DNA of 64,000 nucleotides, from NCBI GenBank assembly GCA_949987705.1, contig OX465281.1, positions 1,404,001 through 1,468,000 on the forward strand, written 5' to 3'. Positions 23,756 through 37,319 of the stretch are shown here, one piece after another. Source of the DNA: Thereva unica (taxonomy: Eukaryota > Arthropoda > Insecta > Diptera > Therevidae). The notes below the pieces were generated by a model. It was not told the DNA's origin and did no database searches. It saw only the letters and a list, made by a program, of their open reading frames with translations. The translations under genes were made by a program, and so were the position numbers. How positions within the stretch are numbered: position 1 is the first letter of the stretch; each line of letters starts with the position of its first letter.

Positions 23756-24533
23756 GAAAATATAAACCCCAGGTGGACCTTATAGGGCAATCCACACGGC
23801 GTGCACATGAGGCAGTCGGGCAAGCTTAATAGGGCCCCTTCTGTGTACCCCCTCAAAATATTCCCCGGGGTTCTTGTGCACGAATGTAGATGGCATTCGA
23901 GCAACTTACGTGTTCCATTCCAAAGAGTCTGCTTTGGTCAAGCTGCCGCTCTGATCCTAAGCTGTGACCAACCACACTTTCAGTCTATTAGGACACCCGT
24001 CCACCTCAGCTCATCAATATGCCTTTGATCCACAGAGAAAACCAACTTTGTGAAGTACTCTCCACTCCTGGACTCCTAGGGTTCTGTTTGGGATCTCTAT
24101 TCTTTTCAACATAGTGTCAGTGGGGTACCTCTGGCACTCCTCTCGCTCTTCTTTCAGAGCAGCGCTGGTCTAGTGTGATTAGAACTTCGAACACAATGAG
24201 AAGGTGGACCCTGTCAGACAGAGCCGTTCCTTGTAATCTTCGATCCGAGATCGGCTATTAAATCACGCACCCATGGACGGATTCTTACTGATTGGACCGA
24301 TATATGTACATTGAACCCTGACAGTTCATAACTCGTCTAAAGAAATCCAAGTGGCTTCCTCATGCATCGTCTCGCAATGCGGCCAGGGAACTGTTGGGGC
24401 AAAGAAGGAAAGATGTCAGGATATGAGATGGCTTGATTCCCTACTCAGGGTCTTAAACTACCACTTATGGATTGAAAGAGCACTGACTGATGATGGGAGC
24501 AGTAGGGCTATGCGGTTACGAGCCCACTGACAT

Positions 24534-24829
24534 CATCGGTTGTCGACTCGGCTGTGGGTTTTATCCGGGACAATAACCGGGGTGGAAATTTTTGTTGGAG
24601 CTTGGTTCAAATTCCCCCCACAAGATCTACCCAAAATCCGCCAGCATGAAAGCCCAATCTGAGATGTACTAAACTCAAAACCCCACAGACTCGCTTACAT
24701 GGAAGCCCTCCAAGACACAACAGCGAAATTCAACTTGTCTTACACAGGTGGCGCCACAGCTCAACAAAAAAAGCTCACCACCCAGTTTATTGTCCCGGAT
24801 AAAGCACACACCCGAGCCCACAACCGACG
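24534..24829. mobile_element. 296 bp hairpin MITE
   Basis: The left arm (24534-24606) and inverted right arm (24759-24829) share CGGTTGT.G.CTCGG, TTTATCCGGGACAATAA and TTTTTGTTG.AGCT. The arms are about 70 bp with some mismatches. The 150 bp interior is unremarkable. Confidence 0.65.
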
Positions 24830-24834
24830 GCGTC

Positions 24835-27800
24835 ACTGCGCCAGTATGCCTACAGCTATACTACTACAAATCTACAAATCTAAACGACAAATCTCTAGCC
24901 AGGTCGTGACATATCCGATAGAGTCCAATCAAAAGTTTGTGCCTTTACTCCTATAGCTCCATTCATGTTCAACCTGGAACCATATGACAAAAGCTGAAGC
25001 TGGGTTGGGCATAATAGCCATTATTCGAGATCAATTATGGCTTGGCAAAAGGGTGTACTAAACTCAATTCGTTTTTTATTAATATCTTAACAAGCGATCT
25101 TAGTGCGCGGTTTGTGGATCGCAAGGAAATGGACTATTGTTGGCACTTCAGCAATTACTCATTTTTAACAAAGGCAAGATCGGCCCTTCCCTTCCAAATT
25201 TTCACGTCCTCGCTGTCGTCTCTAACTTTCTTCAGTTTAAATTTATTTACTTTCGCGCTCTGATCCCCGAAGTACCCAGGCTGCAAAATAGACTCACTTA
25301 CTTCTCACACCGTCTGAAACCCCCTTTCCGACCAAATTAGCCATGGCAGCGCGCGCACAGAGATTCGCAATTCCGGATTGTTTACATTTTCCCCGCGTCT
25401 AATTTGGTTCATTGCGGCCGCATTATTCATTCCAGACGAAGTTGGGCTTCCGAAATGGCGCCCCGAGGCGCGCTTATTACGTGATCGCGCATGTTCCCAC
25501 AATTAAGCGCGGAGAACTATGGAAGGAACACAGAGGCGACATGCATTGTTTCCGCGGATTTCACTGATAGCCATCTGAGGTCTGCCTTAGCGGTGATCTA
25601 GAAATTTCGCCGGGACGGATTACGCAAGGTGCTCACGTAATGCGGTTCTGAGTGCAGTGGAGATTTTGAATAGTTGAAATCGTTGCAATTAGTCCACTCG
25701 ATGATTTGTGGTCGTTGAGCAACGGTGGAAGTGGGGAAGTCCATAAATTACGCGGAAAACTGAATGGAACTGCAGCGAAGGAGACTTCCCGAGATCCGCA
25801 GGACTGGGCTGGCGCGATCGTTCATTAGTTAATGTCCTACTGAGGCGCCATTAATCACCCTAGACCTCCGAGCTCTGAGCAGGCTCGGCCGCCTCTCGAA
25901 CGGAGCCTCGTCGATTAGACAGATTGCAAGGAGCTGGTGCATAAATCTTAGCTCTCAGTCCGCCAGAGATGTCAGGCCGCTCCGGGACTTCCAGCGATCT
26001 CCACTATTTGTGCGTGCCTCTCAGGCTGGAGCTCGGATCTGCCTTTCAGAGCAACTTTCTTATTGATGCCTTAGCACCTGCGCAGACAGAATCGGCGTAA
26101 CCTCGTCCTCTCCAGAAACTGTCACAATATTGTGTCAACGCCGGCAACCGATGGGCTGTTGCCCAGTGATCGCGGTGAAACTTTGGCCGGCAGATCCGAT
26201 GGTGGAGTCGCAAAGTGGTGGTGGGCGATGATGTTTGATCTCGAGGCGTAAATTATAGCCAGCACTCTTGACTGCCGCGTTTAATCCAGATTTAGGTCTC
26301 AATGCAGCTGAGGAGAGCGCTCCACTGCCTCGCTGACGACGCGGATGGTGTGCACGCAGCATTCGCCATCGGGAGTGAACGCGAAAAAAACTTAATTAAT
26401 GGCGGTGCGATAACGTGTTCAGCTTCCTTCGTTATGAAATTTGCTTTCTTCGGGGACGTTGTTTCCGGATTTGTTAGCCTCTAAGTGAAGTGGAGGCACG
26501 CAACTTTGAGAAGCCACCAATAAATTAAGGTGCTGCTCAGGTGAGCGGGACTGCTCGGCTTGTCATTGGCGGCCGCGATCAGTGCTTTTTCTAGTAAACA
26601 CGATTCCGCCGCTGATTATCATAATTTGTTGAAATTAATTTTAATTTGCTGATCGCAGCTACAAAATGCTATAAATTCTCGCCGCTCGGCTTTGGCGGAG
26701 CACCGCCATTAGTTGGATAAGAGGCGATCGTTCATCCCACTAGAGGCGCTCAAAGTGCGGATCAGTATGCTCTTGCTCTGTCACAACAGGAGCCGCAAGG
26801 CGATCGCAGATTCGCATAGATCGATCCATGTCAGACCCATTCTAGACGTTTGTTACTCAACTGATCGCGGTTTTCTCACGACTCATTCATAACCACGTCA
26901 TTACGTATGCTACCGGCCCACACGATCGTCTTCAGTCGGGCATCAATCAACGCGGCCATAAACACAAAGTAGTCAGCGAAAAGCATTTCTCTCGGCTCAG
27001 CAGCGTTTAGTTCCCTCGGCCGAGAGCCGCCCGGACTGATGGACCTGTCACATGACAGTCAAATTAATAATCCGCTTTGTTGAGTAATTGATTGGTAGTC
27101 AGCGGTCGTAAATTAAAATTCCCACCTGAAGACAGATTTTACCGACTTTTCGTTTTCTTTCAGCCGGCGATTACCATCGGGAGTAGGTCTTCCGCGACCC
27201 GACCCCTGGACCGATTTGCATCCGTCCGTGCGTTGCGCGCCGTCGTTGGTCAGTGGCCAGAGTTTACCGGGTTCGTCAGATACTCGGAAGTGATAGATTA
27301 GTCCATTGTAGGATTCGTGACCGGCCTGTCTTTGTCGCGGCCACATTTGAATCTCAATCGCAGTTCGATGTTAATTTAATGGGCGGGCTTTTGTCCAATT
27401 ACTGCGGTGCCCGCGGCCTTTGTTCTTGCCTGACACAGCACCCGACCGCTTGTGTGAACTGCCCCAGAGTTTCGGGTTTTCTGCGTCGTTTTGCGCGTCT
27501 TATGTAAACACTTAAGAAATTCAGGTCTTCTTCGTGAGGTGTCTAGTTTTGATAAGTAGAATCTTTCGTGCTGTCACAAAAGGCTGTTAGATAACTGAGG
27601 AGTTCTTAATGGATCGGGGATTAATGGACAACACAATGAAATGTGGCGATTAGATGTTGTCTTCATTGTCAAACCAGCTCAGCACTTTTTTGTGCGCTCT
27701 CTGCCACATTCGCTGCTTCTGTGAGAAATACATGCAATTGGACTAAAAAAGTAAGCTGCGGCTGTCATCCCTACCCAGGATCTGAATAAAAACAGGGAAT

Positions 27801-27895
27801 GAAACACAACTTTCACTTCAATCGTGGTATATTACGTATTTTAAGATCACCAAGCTTAGGGGTGTAAGTAGAAGCAGTTTTCAGCTTTTATCTTT
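24835..27895. other. Largely transposon-free block
   Basis: GATCG-rich unique DNA, especially 25500-27100, without a recognised exon or element. Confidence 0.45.
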
Positions 27896-27899
27896 GCGC

Positions 27900-28120
27900 A
27901 CACTTCGATTTAGAAATTCGCTTATAACAAGAACTACTCGACTGTGAAACAGCCTTCCACAGTCGGTATTCCCGAACTCATACATACAACATCTAAGAGT
28001 GCAAACGCTCATCAACCTATGCTATCCTTCTCTCTATCTTTCGAGCTAAGGTTACTAATAATATTGCATCATGACTTGTACGACATGACGAACTGCCAGT
28101 ACAAAGGTTCACACCTAACT
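27900..28120 (+). pseudogene. Jockey-like LINE 3' end
   Basis: The plus strand from 27909 reads DLEIRL/FRNSLITRTTRL, a stop, then NSLPQSVFPNSY, matching the C-terminal block of the copy at 8.9-9.0 kb. The following DNA (TTGCATCATGACTTGTACGACATGACGAACTGCCAGTACAAAGG, split here as the 28062-28105 stretch) matches the 3' UTR of that copy. It is 5'-truncated. Confidence 0.7.
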
Positions 28121-28124
28121 TTAA

Positions 28125-30900
28125 ACGATCACACAAAACTAAAACCTATGAATTTCGCACTTCAAATTCTTCTCGAAATAACGGCGAAAATTTTTTCTGA
28201 GAACAATTCAGGATTGCTACCTTTTTGTAAGTGCTGACTCTTTTCAGATGTGTTGGTTTGCATTAATCATACAAGTTTGAGAAATTCGCGGATAGATGGC
28301 GTCAATTGCAAATAAGTCACCAACCACTGATTGCAGCGACACCACTAAACGCTCGTTTGAAAGGTGACAGTTCGAGTGTTACTTTTAGTGCATAAACATC
28401 GAATTGGTGAATTGATTGCAGTGGTGCGAAGTCCTTTCCGTTTGAAAATAGAGAAAAGGCTCTTTATCAAAATATGCATCTTGGAAATGGTTCGGTAACT
28501 TTCTTTCTGGTAATTTTGATATGAATGAGAAAGGTCGATTCACATATATCCGTGACGTGACGGCGACTTCAGTGCAGTACCGGGAGCATCAGTGAAAAAA
28601 AATATCGGAACGATGTAATTCCATGGAAACAATAAGGAAAGGCGGTACATTTTTTATGCGTCTCCAAAAGATGTCTTGTAAATCAATTACTAGATTTTTA
28701 GCAAACCACTAAATGCTTTATGGCTCATGCTAAAATATTCGTAGAATTTAATTAGTGGTCCTCTACATAAAGTTGCGAACTCTCTTCCCACTTCCACATG
28801 GGATGAGCCATTTCTCTTTTTTATTCTTTTCGTCTTCCTCTAGGAGCAATGCTATTACAACAAGATATTCCACGCTAAACTCCACGATGCACTTGAGATC
28901 ACTGTCCAAATTTCAAAGCTAAAAAGAAATTGCAGATGCCATTGAATATTGGCACTGATGCGGAAAAAGCAGTGCTGTGTGAATGTCAGTGAAAAATTCA
29001 TCACGGAAGCCACTGACAGAACGCAAATGTACTCGTACCTTTCAGGCCTCTTTCTGAGAGCGCTCCATTTCTAATATGACGGTTCTACGATACCTCGGAC
29101 AACTTCATTTTCGAAATATAGGCATCAGCCGTCCCTTAGATGCAATTTACGTTCTTCATGTGCATTAGACTCCCGTCACATTAGATTCACGTGGGTTGCA
29201 ATACAGCACTAATAACTTCTTGGCTCCATTGGAACATCGCGAAGAAGATTCAGGTGTCTTGATTGAAGAAAAGGATCCTGCCATACCCATGACCCCTAAT
29301 CCGTCAAGATTCTTTTAACCTCATCTTGGCTTAGCACGCTTCGAATTGATTTCGAATATCTCAAGACCTGTCCGAGGCTGTAAACTGGCATGTAAACTGG
29401 ACTTATACCATTACGCAATTGCTGCACCATCCTCTCTGCGAATCCAACAAGATCGGTTGTCAAACAACAGCGATACGAAAACAATATTCAGTTACAGTTG
29501 AAATTGAAACTCATTAACTTCAAGCAGCAAAGGTTAAGTAAGAACAAACCGACTGAGAACGCAAACCATTTTCGACGAGGCTCGTTTCCAATTGGACGCG
29601 GTTCAACAACAACAATCACAACAGTCATTGCCAAGAAAATCGCAGCAATTACAGAGAAAACTCCCAACGAAAAAAGCGGGATTTCGTCCGAACTTTGTTT
29701 AGTAATTGACGTTTAGTGCTTTCGATAATGGACAAACTTTTTCTGTCGCAAACATAGTTCGAATTTGTTAATTGTTTTCGTAAGTTCCAGGCACACGTGT
29801 GAAACTCACCTTTGTTTAGTTAGCAACAGCTCCTTTCGTGCACCACTTACATTAACATGAGAAATCCATAATCAAGGCCGGGGTTAGCTGGAAGATATTG
29901 CACGGATTTTTATTTACTGCCAGTCACTTACTCGTACGAAAGTTTAATTGAACCGCGCTGCATGACGCAGGAGCTTCATGTTGATGAACTAAAATTACCG
30001 CTTTCCACAAAGTAAGTACACCACCGCTTGAGCAAAGCCTTCACGTAAAGCATGAACGCAAATCCCATGCCATTCAGCAGTGCATCTGTAATATTCTAAC
30101 AAGGCCCAATGAATAAGGCCCTCCTGCGGCACATAATAAAATCTAGTGAAATGAACTCCAGCAAAAAACTACCAAATCCATAATGAGCACAAGTCTCTCA
30201 ATAGGTTCGTTCGGAGACTGTTCCCATAGTGTTAGGAACCCAATAAAAGCCCGCCGATCACAAATCACATTCGCTGCTACCAAGTCATTCGGCGATCTGC
30301 GGAGCCTTCCGCGATCTTCAGCTCACCAATCGAAAGAAGACGATCGATCGCGCCGAGTTCATCTAATGCTGATCGCAGTAAGAAAATGGACACCATGAGG
30401 TTGCAGCTAGTCTAAGCACAGAAGATTTCCCCTTTCTTGATCAACACAAGGAGATGATCTTCAGGTGAACCCGACGCGATCGATTCCATCTTCCATGGTG
30501 CACACAAAAACTCTCACTCTCGAGACATTCTCAAGACTCCGAGACACAGGCAAGCAGCTGCTGAGACCTATTACCTCATTCCAAGGCATTCAGTTACGCT
30601 CAGTTTGGGCTTGGGTTTGGGGCAATCGCGTGCCCCCCTGACGTGTATGGAGCACCAGAGCTGGCTGGAGCTGGTGGACTGCCTCAACTTTAGCCAAGGC
30701 TTCAGAGTGTAGCGATCGAACGTCGCTGAAGAACAGTCTGTAAATCCGCATATCGGCGTCTAGCTGGACTGTTGCGTTAGTGCGGTCGCTCCGATCTCGT
30801 AAGTGAAAATAATTCTGTCCCGCGACCGATCGTAAAAAAATGCCGGAAAGCTTAACTATATGTGAAGTGATTGCCGCCGTCGATCTCTGAAAAAATTCCC
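28125..30900. other. No feature recognised
   Basis: No repeat partner or domain found. A minus frame at 29296-29484 looks mildly protein-like (GQVLRYSKSIRSVLSQDEVK) but lacks an ATG context or splice signals, and was not called. Confidence 0.4.
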
Positions 30901-31046
30901 GACCAATCTCAGTGCAGTGGATATGAAATAATAAAGTTAAAGTGAAACAGAAGTGATCGCAGCGAAAGATCGATCCCCGAGTCCCCAGCAATTTATTGTT
31001 GCATATTGGTTATCGAAGATCGTTGCTGCCCCAAGGATACCTGATA

Positions 31047-31149
31047 ATGGTGGGTTTTGTTATGATAAATGGACGATCCCCACGAGTCTTGATGATTCAC
31101 TTAGTGCCTCCGGAGGTTGCGCAATATATTCAAGAAAGTCTGCGGCGAG
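31047..31149 (+). CDS. Weak candidate first coding exon (34 residues)
   Basis: An ATG in context ATAATGG at 31047 opens 34 codons with an amphipathic, protein-like composition (for example LVPPEVAQYIQESLRR) and reaches GAG|GTAAAA at 31150. The upstream A-rich leader (about 30915-30965, AAAGTGAAACAGAAGTG) resembles insect 5' leaders, and TCAGTG at 30909-30914 fits an arthropod initiator. There is no recognised family, and the donor is mediocre. It could be chance; a transcript is needed to accept it. Confidence 0.18.
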
Positions 31150-32485
31150 GTAAAAGAACTTCTTTTGGAAAACGATCGCCGGCGATATCGCGATCAGATG
31201 CGAGCCAGAATGATGATATCACAACTATCTGGTTATGGGTCTGTACTGGCTGGATATGAAAAGAAAACGGCTTTTGGATCTATTTTTGGAGGTTGCTCGT
31301 CCAAATTCAATTTTCGACTTGTCGCCTATTCAAAAGCGACGCGATTTTACATGACAAAATGATCATCGGTGGTATTGCGCCCGTCCAACTTTAGGTATTC
31401 CGCATTTTCTGAATGGGTTTGGTTGATCGTAATTTCTGATTGGCCTACACTCGACGTCGGCGGACTATTCCGGCAGTTATGATTGAGTTTTGGCGACTCA
31501 AATGGGGAAATTTGATTGAATTATTGAATGGAGGATTATTTACAATGAAATCGTTAAAGTTTTGATCAGCCATCGTTTGCCAATTTATAGGGTGATGCGC
31601 CGTGACTTTTTGAGAGCAATCGTAAAGGTCAGTGCTGTGTTGGTTAAGGTGATGTTAACCTTGTAGCTTTGCGTTCTTGTTTCGTATATGCTGAGAGATA
31701 TCGAAAGTATTTTGAGGCGCTAAATGAGTTTTAGAATTTTTGGTAGATAGGGTGTGTTTCGTATGAAGAGAAATTTTTACACAATTTTGGAAATGATTTC
31801 TTATAAACGTCAGCAAAATTCAAAATCTCTGTGAGGTTGTGCAAATGTATTTTATTATGCCTTATAGTATTAGGCAAATTAAAAAAAATCTGCCATAATT
31901 ATTTAGTCTTAAAATAGTCTATTTAAAGATGCAACAGTTCATTGCATACAGACGGTTGCAGTCTTATATTTGTCGACGGGAATCCTGTGGAATAAATTGC
32001 TAAAAGTGCCAACAGAGATCAGATCAGATCAAAATTCAAGTAGAACTGTCCCAAAATATGTGTGTTAACCAAATCAATGTAATCTTGTGAAACGACTTCG
32101 GCTTTGAATATTTCTGGAGAACGCAACTCTTTAGGAAAATACTTTTGCATGTTGAAATGATGATGTCAGAACGAGGTAGAAATGCCATATAATAATATTA
32201 AGGCCGTTGTTTCACTGGTGAAATTCTTAGAAATGGTATAATTTTCTGCATGAGTTTGGCGACACAGTTTGTCTTTTGTGTTGGTCTAGTCAATAATGTT
32301 GGGAACGAAAGATCAACGAAGATATCCTTCAAAGCAATGTAGCATTCATGAGGGTTAGAATTTAGAATATTTTCGATGGAAAACGTTTAAGATGTATGGA
32401 GGGTGTTGAAGGAATTTTGTTGATAGTTTCGTTTTAACCACGGTGGCAACTCCTAAGGTTGTCTTTCATTGAGGAAGAATGAACC
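31150..32485. other. No feature recognised
   Basis: AT-rich from about 31700. A second frame at 31105-31362 (KELLLENDRRRYRDQMRARM) is open but begins without ATG and has no acceptor; left uncalled. Confidence 0.4.
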
Positions 32486-32489
32486 TGAG

Positions 32490-32875
32490 CGGGGCTCAGA
32501 AGCTCCCTGATAAACGTTCTTCTTCTAAATCAGAGCAGGATATTTCCAGAGGTCATGTGTCGACGTCTCGTTGCCTTACATGCATTCTTGTCTCCTGAGA
32601 CAATCCTAGGTCGTCAAGGTGGAACCAAAGCTCCGCATGATCAGTCAGATATCCCACCAATAACTTGATGAAGTCCGCCCTATTTAAAGCGATAACATCC
32701 CTAAAGGCAAAGAGTCTTACTAGTTATTATGCCTATCTAAGACCTGGGACCAATTCCTAATAGGTTAGATTGAATCCCTTAACCCAGGCCTCTATCAGCA
32801 GTTTGAAGGTGATCTCACAGAAGGGTTTTGGACCCTGGACTGGTCTCAGACCTCAGAGATCTGGTATATTGTCCA
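32490..32875 (-). pseudogene. I-like LINE C-terminal fragment
   Basis: The minus strand reads DVIALNRADFIKLLVGYLTD, HAELWFHLDDLGLSQET and then PLEISCSDLEEERLSGSF, stopping near 32495. This resembles the block of I and Jockey LINEs that follows RNase H (L.R..LR..TG.LTGH..L..HL..LGL), with the zinc-finger cysteines mostly lost. The part at 32735-32870 matches 53220-53370 at DNA level. Confidence 0.6.
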
Positions 32876-33280
32876 CTTATATAGGAAAATTTCTATACAT
32901 ATGTTAGCTTATGTCTAAAAGTCTTTATGTTTGTGTACTCTGTGTAGCGCGTATCATCTAGTCAATGTTCTGCCTCATCCAAACTCCAACAATTCCTTCG
33001 TTACGTTTGTGATTCAGTTGAGTTTAGTTTCTTCCTAGATTGATTGTGCTAAATTTTGTAATATATAGTCTTTCAACAATAGGTGTGATTTTGAATCAAC
33101 AGAAAATCGCAACACTTCCCTAAAAATTGATCATATCTTTATTTTAATCTACAGTACCAACTCTGAGATTAATAATGGAACACAACATCTGCCAAAAGTC
33201 CCCGTTGATTCTTCTTACAAACGATTATTCTTTTGATGATATTTTATTTCGCCAATAGCAGCTCTAATATTGCGTTTAGT

Positions 33281-33594
33281 TGCGTTTTTTAATGTATTCT
33301 GTTCTAGAGAAACTGCAAAGGCGATTTTCTTACAGAGCAAAAGTCTCTTGTCTTTTTATTTCCTTAGCATAAAGTACAACACATTAAAAAAAATTAATTT
33401 TGCAAATATTTCTATAAGTTACGGCTTCAAACTTCATAAAACAATTTATTTATTTTATCTGTCAACTGTCAATTTAAAAACACATGTTGAGTAAAGGGAA
33501 ATTTAAAATTTCCCTCTGTGCTGGATACTGTTCTCGATTAATATCGAGAATTTGTATGGAATTTGTTCCAGAACAGAACAGATTAAAAAACGCA
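33281..33594. mobile_element. 314 bp MITE family C, full copy
   Basis: The terminal inverted repeats TGCGTTTTTTAATGTATTCT (33281) and ...GAACAGATTAAAAAACGCA (33594) pair over about 24 bp. The interior includes ACGGCTTCAAACTTCATAAA and GAAATTTAAAATTTCCC. Copies lie at 37115-37316 (inverted) and 59665-59920, and an isolated end at 1461-1486. Confidence 0.7.
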
Positions 33595-33599
33595 GCTTT

Positions 33600-36085
33600 T
33601 GAGTGCTTGAATCGCTGCGGCAGCATTGGTCTAGACTTCATCTTTAATGGCGTAGACTTCATATTTATAACTTAGAATAATTTTGTTTAAAAAATATTGT
33701 TCTGCGTTTTTACCTATTAAATGTCATCGTCACGACAGTTTAATTTTGGCAGTTCAAAAATATGGCGAATTTTTAAATGACACCTCTTTATTGTTGGTGT
33801 AATAATAGTCTTTCTGAAACTGGGCGTCTAGTTTGGAATCGTTTTCTGAATCTTATGTTAGCATCGTTATCATAGGGTACTCAACTGAACATAAATGTCG
33901 CTTCCAAACCTCACTTGTATCAGTTTAATCTATAGTTAGCCTTTACATCTCGTTTGTTAGTTATTGTAGCTCTCTAGTTTGGAGCAGGGCTCTAGCATTC
34001 TAGCAACCAATCGTAGTCAATTATTCAGATAAGGCAATCCTTTAGAAAATTTGAAATTTAATTCGAATTTAATGTTTAACCTTCATAGAATGAAAGGATT
34101 AAAAAATTAATGTTAAGAAAATCTCAACGAATAGCTTCACACTGCCAGAATTTGGTGGTCCGACAAGAATTCCATTCATTAAATCTTTCAATAAATAAAG
34201 AACCACCTTCTTGCCGTCTTACCTGTGCTCGTCTCAAAAGTTGTGAGCGCCATAACTCTCTTCACAATGCCTACAAGCCTCGCAGTCCATAAAACGTCCC
34301 AACCAAAAACGCATTTCCCAATTTTCCTCCTTCATTTCCATATGTTACCCAGAAGCCTTATTAACAGGTACGACAAACGACTCTGTCAGTGCCGGAATTT
34401 ACGAGTACCTTGGCCATATACCAGGCGGGCAGTAAACCTGTCAGTCGAGATCACAACACGGCATAAAAATTTGTTTGGGGACACTTTAAGGCTCATTTCG
34501 TTTCTTCCCAAATCGATTACAGCCCAACTAGCCGCCCGTAAAACTTGACACAGTCCGCAGGTTATGGCGACAGAAGTGCCTGCGAGAATTAGGATTTACG
34601 ACGCCAATAGATGGCGTGCACACCAGATAGATACAAAATTTCTGATTTACAATCAACGTCAAACAATAAAGATAAAAGTTGTCGGATTTGCTTACCGCTG
34701 CTGAAGGGCTCGGAGTTCGGCAGGTTCTAGACCGGGACAGTTTATGGGGTCTTAAAAACGTCAAGTCGCTTGTTGCGTTCGCCGAAGTAACTTCAAGTTC
34801 CGAATGATTTCAATTAAATATTACAAGGCGACGACACGGACTCCCACAACGGGGAGATGATAAAGTTGTCCGCAGCCCCCAACTACCGCGTTCATCCCGA
34901 CGACGTCCAAGCAGAAAATAGCAAAGGCCGCAGCCAGACCCTGAAGTGAGCCGGTCGCAGTTGTCCGTAACTGGGGCTCGGCGATTTCAACTGTCGCCGC
35001 GGATTTGCATTTTACATGCATTCCCGGGAATTATGAACTTTAAAATTTGTTATTCGAGCTAGGAAAGTGCACTTTATTGCATCTGATTGCAATTTACGAC
35101 CCGGGCTGCAGCTTGAGGTCGAGTCGAGCGGACGTGTTCTGGGCCCAGATCTTATCGAAAATTTCACGAGGCAGCGTTGCGGCTCAGAACGACGACGACA
35201 ACGGTGAAGGGGCAGGACGCGGGCCGCCGGGGGAGTATGCAAATAAAGTCGCGATACGTTCAAGTGGAGACGTTTAGTGGCTAATATTTTTATTACGTGC
35301 TTTGTGCAATTGATATGAGCACCGATTGCAGTCGTCAATGAGACAAGCTTTGGGTTTCAGCAACTCGCAGGCAGTTCAATGCGAAATACGAGCACATCAC
35401 TCTCAAAGCCGGGGACTACATAGTGATGCGAAGTACCTTTGCAGGTCCGAAAAAAGGGTTTTCACCGCTTACGCAACGCTCGCGTGTTTTCTTCGCGCTT
35501 TGTTGTGTTTGGGAGCAAGCAGCAAATGAAAAACATATTTTATTGTCTTGAGTCCGCGGTAAATAACTTAATTACGAATTCAAATTCCAATTCGAAATTC
35601 AAATTTTATCGAATTGACATTGTTCAATTAAGAGAAATTATTTTTCGATATTTGATGAAGAGTTAATTGCCGCGCTGTTTCTAGTAGACTGGAGCAATGC
35701 CGTCTGTGAAAAGTGGGTTGAACACATTGGAATATCGCAAAGTTAAGGCAGGCGAGTATTGTGCTGCTGATTATGGGCATTTCTAGGTGTTTACTGAAAC
35801 AAAATCAGTTCAAAGGAGCTCCAGTTTTAAAGCACTAAAACTAGTGTGATTAGGTAATGAAAGATTTTCTCGATCCGTTTTTTGAATCTCACGTTGATTT
35901 CTATTCGGCATTTACTCAAGGGTAGATGGCTGCGACCAATTTTTGACCATGAAGCCTTTTTAGTCCTGGTCAAAAATCCAGCTCCGTTCAAAGACCGACG
36001 GCGGCGACAATAGTGTCGTTGAGAGGAAACTGTTTAAATATTTGTTATTGTGGAAGACTTACTGCAGGTAAGCTCTTTGTGATGA
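33600..36085. other. No feature recognised
   Basis: AT-rich to 34100, then unique DNA of mixed composition with TTAAT/ATTA clusters at 34800-35700. No exon or element is supported. Confidence 0.4.
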
Positions 36086-36089
36086 TTCT

Positions 36090-36288
36090 ATCATTAAATG
36101 CGACGTGAAACAGACAAGTTCTAGGGGGAAATATAAGTAGAGAGAATCCAATCCATCCATTGAAGAAGACTTGAAAGAAAAATGGGACTAGTGAAAATAC
36201 GACATGCCATCGCGCGTTGTGAAATCGAACCACGGACCGCTTGGGTGGTGGTCGGTCGTTTTAACCCCTATGCTACGGAAGCCGACAG
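36090..36288 (-). repeat. tRNA-derived SINE, copy 2
   Basis: The head at 36288-36217 has GTAGCATAGGGGTTAAAACG (A box-like) and GTGGTTCGATTTC (B box). The pyrimidine-rich body is more diverged than in the other copies. It sits at the 3' edge of the RTE-like endonuclease fragment. Confidence 0.7.
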
Positions 36289-36309
36289 TATAAAGCCAGT
36301 TTACTTGAA

Positions 36310-36860
36310 GCTACTTTTGATCTAGACTTTCATATTCAGGCTCGGGATCAAATCTCCTATTGTAAATTTCGAAATCTCTCGCAAGTTGTTAGTGTGGTTG
36401 TGTAGGCTATGTTTGCCTATGGTACCAGCGAGTTCCTCTTCCTTGCCTATCTTCGCATTAGCGTCTCCCACGATCATCTTAATGTCGTTTGTCGTATAAC
36501 TCATCCTTTTCTTCGTCCTGCTTCTCTTCTGTTGGGGCGTGTATGTTGATTATGGACAGATTGTGGATTCGCGTCCTGAGTCTTAATAAGCATATTCTTC
36601 CATTGATACCTTTAAAATCGATGATGGTCGATTTTATTGAGTTGTCCACCAAAAAGTGACACTCCAAATTCTTTGCCCCGTTGATGCTATGGAGAAGATT
36701 GTAGGTGTTCTGAGTTCTGAAATCTTATTATTATTATTTCGCCATCTGGTCTCTTGCAATGCTCCTACTTTTCCTCGAAATTCATTGAGTTCGTTCATTA
36801 TATTTTCACTCCTCCTACTCTATTTAGCGTCCTGACATTCCATTCCATTCCATTTTTGCT
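36310..36860 (-). pseudogene. RTE-like LINE apurinic endonuclease domain
   Basis: Minus strand, in order: NVRTLNRVG (about 36840), LQETRW-like (about 36750), then [35 protein letters not shown] (about 36540) and [20 protein letters not shown] (about 36480). The QETRW, INIHAPT and GD.NAK.G blocks are the AP-endonuclease motifs that nick target DNA for non-LTR retrotransposition. There are at least two frameshifts. The 3' side ends at a tRNA-SINE at 36288. Confidence 0.85.
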
Positions 36861-37114
36861 GAACGTATTCCCTACACGATAACACCTTTTACAATATATG
36901 GCCTTGATGCCGTGAAAATCAATTTATTTTCCTGAGTGTATTGTAAGATTTAAAACGGTTGAGCCATCTTCGAACTTGTCTTTCACCCTTGGTCCACATT
37001 CAGCAAGGCCGACGATAAAATGTTAGATTGACTGCAAACATTCAATAAAGAGAATATAAATGTTTAAAAGTAGTCGAACCAAATATTTCTTGTCAGTTCG
37101 ACAAAATAATAAAA

Positions 37115-37316
37115 GCTGTGTTTTTTTAATCTGTTCTGTTCTGTTCCCAAACAACTTCCATACAAGCGCTTTTCCTTGATAATTATCGAGAGCAGTATCC
37201 AGCACTTAAAAAAATTCCCTCTTCTCAAATTTCCCAAACTAACAGTTGACAAATAAAATAAATAAATTGTTTTGTGAAGTTTGAAGCCGTAATTTATGGA
37301 AATATTTGCAAAATTA
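37115..37316 (-). mobile_element. MITE family C, truncated inverted copy
   Basis: It begins GCTGTGTTTTTTTAATCTGT (the family terminus) and carries the inverted GTTTTGTGAAGTTTGAAGCC core, ending in TTTGCAAAATTA near 37316. The other terminus is missing. Confidence 0.7.
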
Positions 37317-37319
37317 GAC

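Noticed and set aside
30590..30991. 133-codon minus-strand frame
   Set aside because: There is no recognisable domain, and it overlaps the plus-strand region with leader-like features; no splice or start support.
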